Source: Candidatus Pacearchaeota archaeon (GTDB lineage: Archaea; Nanobdellota; Nanobdellia; Pacearchaeales; GW2011-AR1). Taken from it: a stretch of DNA of 8,624 bases. Position 1 is the stretch's first letter. Each line of letters begins with the position of its first letter. Location: assembly GCA_023133375.1 (NCBI GenBank), contig JAGLWP010000020.1, forward strand, positions 1 through 8,624, in the 5' to 3' direction. A program made the position numbers and the translations under genes. Under the pieces are notes generated by a model that did no database searches, was not told the origin of the DNA, and saw only the letters and a program-made list of their open reading frames with translations. Shown one piece after another: positions 5,748 through 8,624 of this stretch.

Positions 5748-6545
5748 TTAATGAAAATTATTACAAGAAGATATTATCTTATCTAATGAATTATTTATTT
5801 TTCCTGCTATAAAATTATAAAACAATTGTTCTCCTTCTGTTGCTCCATGTTTAATTTCTCCTGTACTTTTTTTATGGGTCCAATCATAAACAGCTTTATC
5901 TAAAATTTGATAATATGTAATTCTTTCTCCAGCCTCAATTACAGGTAAAGGGATATCAAAATAATCCAAGATTACATTCTGTAAAGTTCTAGATGCCCTT
6001 CCATTACCATCTATAAAAGGATGCATTCTTGCTACATGAAAATGTGCATAAATTGCTGTTTCAATTCTATTGATGATATTCTGGCAAGTTAATTGCCTAT
6101 TCATAGATTCTACAAATTCGGGAATTTCGTAGTTTATCAATTTATAAGGATATGGGGGGGTAACCCTAGAACCAGTTATTCTTGTACCCATATCTCTATA
6201 CATTCCAATCCCTGCATAAAGTTCAGGCATAATTCTTCTTGCAATTTCTCTTATAAAAGATTCTTTAAAAGTCTCAGGATCAAAATTTTTTTTCCCCCAT
6301 CTAAATGCGTCTTCTATATTTTTTATTCCATTCTTAATACTTCTTTTATCCTTGTTTCTAGGAACAGAAAAAGGAACCCCTGATTTTGGATTCTCCAGCC
6401 TATACGAATGAATCTGTGCATTTTTCTCAACAACTCTTTTTTTAATTTTCCTACTCTGAGTTTTTCTTTCAGATTCTTCAAACTTCTCAAGAAAGTTATA
6501 TCTTTCTTTTATTTCATTTGCCAATTGTTTTGGAAGATATTTCAT
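5748..6545 (-). CDS. Fic-domain protein (probable AMPylator), self-inhibited type
   Basis: A 265-residue Fic protein. Most Fic enzymes transfer AMP (sometimes other nucleotide parts) from a nucleotide to a hydroxyl on a target protein. The complete active-site loop HPFIDGNGRASR is at 175-186 (catalytic H175, phosphate-binding NGR). TRITGSRVTPPYPYKL (121-136) fits the target-binding flap region. Near the N-terminus, SYRLEN (47-52) matches the inhibitory motif [S/T]xxxE[G/N], suggesting a class II Fic whose own helix Glu51 blocks ATP until released. There is no signal peptide or membrane segment. No small antitoxin gene (class I) lies beside it, which agrees with internal inhibition. It has its own promoter and is divergent from a DUF1003 gene. 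The target is unknown. Confidence 0.93.
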   Translation of the reverse strand: MKYLPKQLANEIKERYNFLEKFEESERKTQSRKIKKRVVEKNAQIHSYRLENPKSGVPFSVPRNKDKRSIKNGIKNIEDAFRWGKKNFDPETFKESFIREIARRIMPELYAGIGMYRDMGTRITGSRVTPPYPYKLINYEIPEFVESMNRQLTCQNIINRIETAIYAHFHVARMHPFIDGNGRASRTLQNVILDYFDIPLPVIEAGERITYYQILDKAVYDWTHKKSTGEIKHGATEGEQLFYNFIAGKINNSLDKIISSCNNFH

Positions 6546-6565
6546 ATTATTTTATATAAAATTTT

Positions 6566-6575
6566 AATATTTAAA
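6566..6575 (-). promoter_or_regulatory. TATA box of the fic gene
   Basis: Minus strand TTTAAATATT, centred 25.5 nt before the ATG at 6545. A second TATA-like stretch (TTTATATAAA, near 6555) is too close to the start to serve a leaderless message, and the next in-frame Met is far inside the protein. Confidence 0.5.
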
Positions 6576-6631
6576 CCTTCCTATCTGTAACTCCTGAACA
6601 GTCATAACCATTTAAACCGTAATCAAAAACA

Positions 6632-6639
6632 TTTATAAT
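6632..6639 (+). promoter_or_regulatory. TATA box of the DUF1003 gene
   Basis: TTTATAAT, preceded by the A-rich AATCAAAAACA (BRE-like), is centred 25.5 nt before the ATG at 6661. It is only about 10 nt before the alternative ATG at 6646, so 6661 is preferred. Confidence 0.65.
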
Positions 6640-6660
6640 CTTCCTATGACAATTACAATT

Positions 6661-7098
6661 ATGCCAAAGAAAAAAGAGGAAGACAAAAAAGAGAGAACAG
6701 AAGCAAAAGAAAAAATATTACAATCAATAAAGTCAGCTGATTTTAGAAATAACCGGACTTTTGGGCAAAAAGCAGCAGATGGTTTAACAAAGTGGGCAGG
6801 TAGTTGGGCATTTATTCTGACATTGTTTGCATTTATAATAATCTGGATGGGAATTAATGGATATCTTTTAATCCAGTATCATTTAGGAAAACCTTTTGAC
6901 CCATATCCATTTATCTTATTAAATTTAGTACTCTCATGCTTGGCTGCAGTACAAGCTCCAATAATTTTAATGAGCCAGAATAGAACATCTCAAAGAGATA
7001 GACTAAAAGCAGAATTTGATTATAGAATAAATAAAAGAGCAGAAGAAGAAATACGGGAAATCAAAAACCTTCTCATTAAAAGAAATAAGAAAAAATAA
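6661..7098 (+). CDS. DUF1003 family membrane protein
   Basis: A 145-residue inner-membrane protein of the DUF1003 family, whose function is not established. A charged, Lys/Glu-rich cytoplasmic N-terminus (MPKKKEEDKKERTEAKEKIL) leads to the family entry motif RTFGQKAADGLTKWAGSWAF (32-51). Two membrane helices follow: about 48-68 (AFILTLFAFIIIWMGIN) and about 83-104 (PFILLNLVLSCLAAVQAP). Next come the signature MSQNRTSQRDRLKAEFDYRIN (104-124) and a basic coiled-coil-like tail. Both family blocks are intact, and the length is normal. The frame also has an ATG at 6646 (five residues longer), but the TATA spacing favours 6661. Its stop abuts the end of the convergent HExxH gene with no gap. Confidence 0.92.
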   Translation: MPKKKEEDKKERTEAKEKILQSIKSADFRNNRTFGQKAADGLTKWAGSWAFILTLFAFIIIWMGINGYLLIQYHLGKPFDPYPFILLNLVLSCLAAVQAPIILMSQNRTSQRDRLKAEFDYRINKRAEEEIREIKNLLIKRNKKK

Positions 7099-7398
7099 TC
7101 ATTCTCCTTTTCTAAATCTTTCAAAATAAAATCTTAATCTGTAAGGAGCCAGACTCATAATTACACATAATAAAAATCCAAATGGATGTTTGAATAAACC
7201 ATAAACATTTGCTTTAATTTCCCTCCAAAACCAATTTTTAGATTTATCTTTTAAATGATATAATTCATGTTCTTTAATAAATTTCTTAACAATTTTGGGC
7301 AAATCATTTCTAACATAAGCTATATTCTTTTTTGTATCAGTATCTCCAAAAGCAGGATATAATTTTTTCTTAGAAACATATTTTATCTTTGGTTTCAT
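7099..7398 (-). CDS. Small HExxH-motif membrane protein, function unknown
   Basis: I do not recognise the family of this 99-residue protein. It has HELYH at 44-48, a zinc-protease-type HExxH motif in a helix (KKFIKEHELYHLKD). E60 follows in FWREIKAN, reminiscent of the E..AN third-ligand helix of ImmA/M48-like minimal metalloproteases. A hydrophobic stretch (about 67-85, LFKHPFGFLLCVIMSLAP) looks like one membrane segment, ending in a basic tail (RLRFYFERFRKGE). The start ATG overlaps the gatD stop (ATGA), so it is probably translated by coupling from the gatD message. No own TATA box was seen at -25. The overlap makes it a real gene rather than a shadow. Peptidase activity is inference from one motif. 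It could instead be a degenerate membrane protein with a metal site. Confidence 0.7.
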   Translation of the reverse strand: MKPKIKYVSKKKLYPAFGDTDTKKNIAYVRNDLPKIVKKFIKEHELYHLKDKSKNWFWREIKANVYGLFKHPFGFLLCVIMSLAPYRLRFYFERFRKGE

Positions 7399-8624
7399 TC
7401 TTCCAACCTATCATTAAATTCATGTGCAAAATTATGAAGCATTTTTTCTTTGACAATTTCTTTATCTTTTACCCAGTCCTTATGCCCCAAAACCCAACCA
7501 AGTTTAACCAAGGCAGTTTCTGCAAGCATATCTTCAAGATAAATTACTCCTGTATCTAAAATTTCCCTGCCATTAGAATAAACCAATGGGTCCAGTCTCC
7601 CATAAATACATTGCGCAGCTGCACAAACCACAATCCCTTTATCCTGAATTTCCTTAAGTTTTTTCGTCCATTGTTTTCTGGCTCTTTTAGTTGGCGCATG
7701 TCCTAATCCAGATAATTCTAAAACAATCCCTTTGTATTTTTTCTTGACATAATAATCTAAAATATCTGGATTTTGTCCAGGATAAACTTTAATCAATGCA
7801 ACCTTTTCTTCAAACTTCGCATCTAATGTTAATTTATTTTTCTTAGATTTATTAGCATTTGCTTGGGGCGGGTGGGCGAGACGCTTGCTTCCAGAACCTC
7901 TTAAATTATGTCCTGACAAAATATTTATCTGGTTTGGAAAAATCTTAGCAAAAGGTTTTCCATTTACAACCTTAAACGCATCTCTTTTTGAAGTGTGCAA
8001 TTTTCTAACTTTGGTTCCAGGCATTGCATAACAATAATCATCGCTTGAAGAAGCATGCCCAACTAACATCACCTCAGCAATATCTGAAACAGCAGCCAAA
8101 GCCGCGCATTGCAAATTCAAATTCGCATCTGAAGAAGCTCTATCAATACTTCTCTGACTATATGTCAAAACAACTGGTTTACTTAAAGTCCTAAGAAAAA
8201 AACTCAAAGCAGCAGAAGTATAATGCAAAAAATCAGTTCCGTGAGTAATGATAACTCCCTTGATGTTATTATCATCCAAAAGTTTTTTAGTTGTCCTGGC
8301 TATCTTCTGCCAATCTTTAAAATCCATGTCTTCACTACCTTTTGTAAACGGAACTTCAACTTTGACAATATTAACTTTCTCAAAGACCCCTGGATAAAAC
8401 CTAAATAATTCTTCAGGAGAAGTAAGCCAATCAACTCCCCCTTTTCTTGGATTAAGTCTTGCAGCAATAGTCCCACCAGTAATTATCATGGCAATATTCG
8501 GCTTGCCCCTTAATTCCGCAATTGGGGGTACACCGAGCGGTGTTGATTCTGCATCATCCTTCTTCACAATCTTAATTTCCAAAATATCTTTTTTATTAAA
8601 TCCAATATTATAACCAGAATCTAA
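7395..8624 (-). CDS. gatD: Glu-tRNA(Gln) amidotransferase subunit D, partial: N-terminus beyond right edge
   Basis: Asparaginase-like subunit of GatDE; it releases ammonia from Gln or Asn for GatE. The frame is open to the right edge, and its first visible residues, LDSGYNIGF, match the LDNGYNIG motif of the GatD N-terminal domain. The TTG at 8582 is therefore internal, and about 60 residues are missing. Seen (residues counted from 8624): TGGTIA (49-54, nucleophile loop), THGTD (127-131), QRSIDRASSDA (157-167), KVYPGQNPDILDYYV, GLGH, and the family's C-terminal block MLAETALVKLGWVLGHK. Two GC-rich inserts interrupt it: module A between the N-terminal domain and asparaginase domain, and module C before the C-terminal half. 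The downstream HExxH gene overlaps its stop. gatE lies elsewhere in the window, not adjacent. Confidence 0.96.
   Translation of the reverse strand, partial: LDSGYNIGFNKKDILEIKIVKKDDAESTPLGVPPIAELRGKPNIAMIITGGTIAARLNPRKGGVDWLTSPEELFRFYPGVFEKVNIVKVEVPFTKGSEDMDFKDWQKIARTTKKLLDDNNIKGVIITHGTDFLHYTSAALSFFLRTLSKPVVLTYSQRSIDRASSDANLNLQCAALAAVSDIAEVMLVGHASSSDDYCYAMPGTKVRKLHTSKRDAFKVVNGKPFAKIFPNQINILSGHNLRGSGSKRLAHPPQANANKSKKNKLTLDAKFEEKVALIKVYPGQNPDILDYYVKKKYKGIVLELSGLGHAPTKRARKQWTKKLKEIQDKGIVVCAAAQCIYGRLDPLVYSNGREILDTGVIYLEDMLAETALVKLGWVLGHKDWVKDKEIVKEKMLHNFAHEFNDRLEE
7854..7889 (-). repeat. GC-rich in-frame insert in gatD (module C)
   Basis: Encodes SKRLAHPPQANA in a linker that in other GatD proteins lacks this sequence, just before the conserved KFEEKVALIKVYPG. 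Its core (7865-7884) is 17/20 G+C amid AT-rich DNA and holds a small GCG-TCT-CGC hairpin followed by C-rich sequence. The plus-strand hexamer TTGCTT occurs directly on both sides (7859-7864, 7885-7890). It differs in sequence from modules A and B. The boundaries are approximate. Confidence 0.55.
8502..8543 (-). repeat. Palindromic in-frame repeat, module A copy 2 (in gatD)
   Basis: This 42-bp copy encodes TPLGVPPIAELRGK. It lies between the acidic/basic linker (KIVKKDDAES) and the start of the asparaginase domain (PNIAMIITGGTIA). It keeps the ACACCG-CT-CGGTGT stem and CCCC...GGGG pairing. Inside the latter, AATT-GCGG-AATT forms a further stem not kept in the gatE copy. It is 24/42 G+C. Differences from copy 1 are concentrated in the middle, leaving both ends and a central CGGAAT unchanged. 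Confidence 0.85.

Noticed and set aside
6093..6590. Plus-strand hydrophobic small reading frames opposite fic
   Set aside because: They are the complement of conserved Fic coding sequence; the Phe/Ile-rich products reflect the AT-rich reverse strand.
6646..6660. Longer start for the DUF1003 protein at 6646
   Set aside because: The TATA box at 6632-6639 is only about 10 nt upstream of it but 25.5 nt upstream of 6661; the family motifs do not need the extra five residues.
5748..6660. Fic plus neighbour as a toxin-antitoxin pair
   Set aside because: No small antitoxin gene adjoins fic; the divergent neighbour is a DUF1003 membrane protein, and the inhibitory motif is inside the Fic protein.
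8580..8582. TTG at 8582 as the start of gatD
   Set aside because: The frame stays open to the window edge and encodes LDSGYNIGF, a conserved part of the GatD N-terminal domain.
1..8624. CRISPR array, tRNA or rRNA genes, insertion sequence with transposase
   Set aside because: No regularly spaced repeats, no cloverleaf or rRNA-like tracts and no transposase or integrase motifs were seen by eye on either strand.

Overview
This is an AT-rich archaeal segment, densely packed with mostly single-gene units on the minus strand. Archaeal origin is supported by GatD and GatE (the archaeal Glu-tRNA(Gln) amidotransferase), archaeal-type AsnRS and AspRS, an Lrp/AsnC regulator, and TATA boxes centred about 25 nt before start codons. 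Very short intergenic gaps, a GatE that seems to lack a domain and low GC make a small-genome DPANN-type archaeon (Woesearchaeota/Pacearchaeota-like) my best guess. The lineage is inference only.

Layout, left to right: asparaginyl-tRNA synthetase (minus, C-terminus off the left edge); a YbaK-like possible tRNA-editing protein (minus); an Lrp/AsnC regulator (plus) divergent from it; aspartyl-tRNA synthetase (minus), tail-to-tail with the regulator; a calcineurin-like phosphoesterase (minus); GatE (minus); a Fic-domain protein (minus); a divergent DUF1003 membrane protein (plus); a 99-residue HExxH protein (minus) whose start overlaps the stop of gatD; and GatD (minus), whose N-terminus runs off the right edge. 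No tRNA, rRNA, CRISPR array or transposase gene was seen, and no gene-free stretch exceeds about 120 bases.

The genes share a theme. AsnRS and AspRS charge tRNA(Asn) and tRNA(Asp) directly, GatDE makes Gln-tRNA(Gln) from Glu-tRNA(Gln), and the YbaK-like protein may clear mischarged tRNA. Eight genes each have their own TATA box 24.5-25.5 nt upstream of the start, which implies leaderless transcripts. The same spacing moves two starts downstream of the longest reading frame (Lrp to 1592, DUF1003 to 6661).

The most unusual feature is a set of short GC-rich modules inserted in frame into essential translation genes. One 42-bp module (34/42 identical, first 19 bases identical, containing a palindrome) sits in both gatE and gatD and encodes TPLGVPxxxExRGK. 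Two different GC-rich modules interrupt aspS and a second site in gatD. They resemble in principle the protein-coding palindromic elements of Rickettsia, and may be a family of small dispersed elements in this archaeon.
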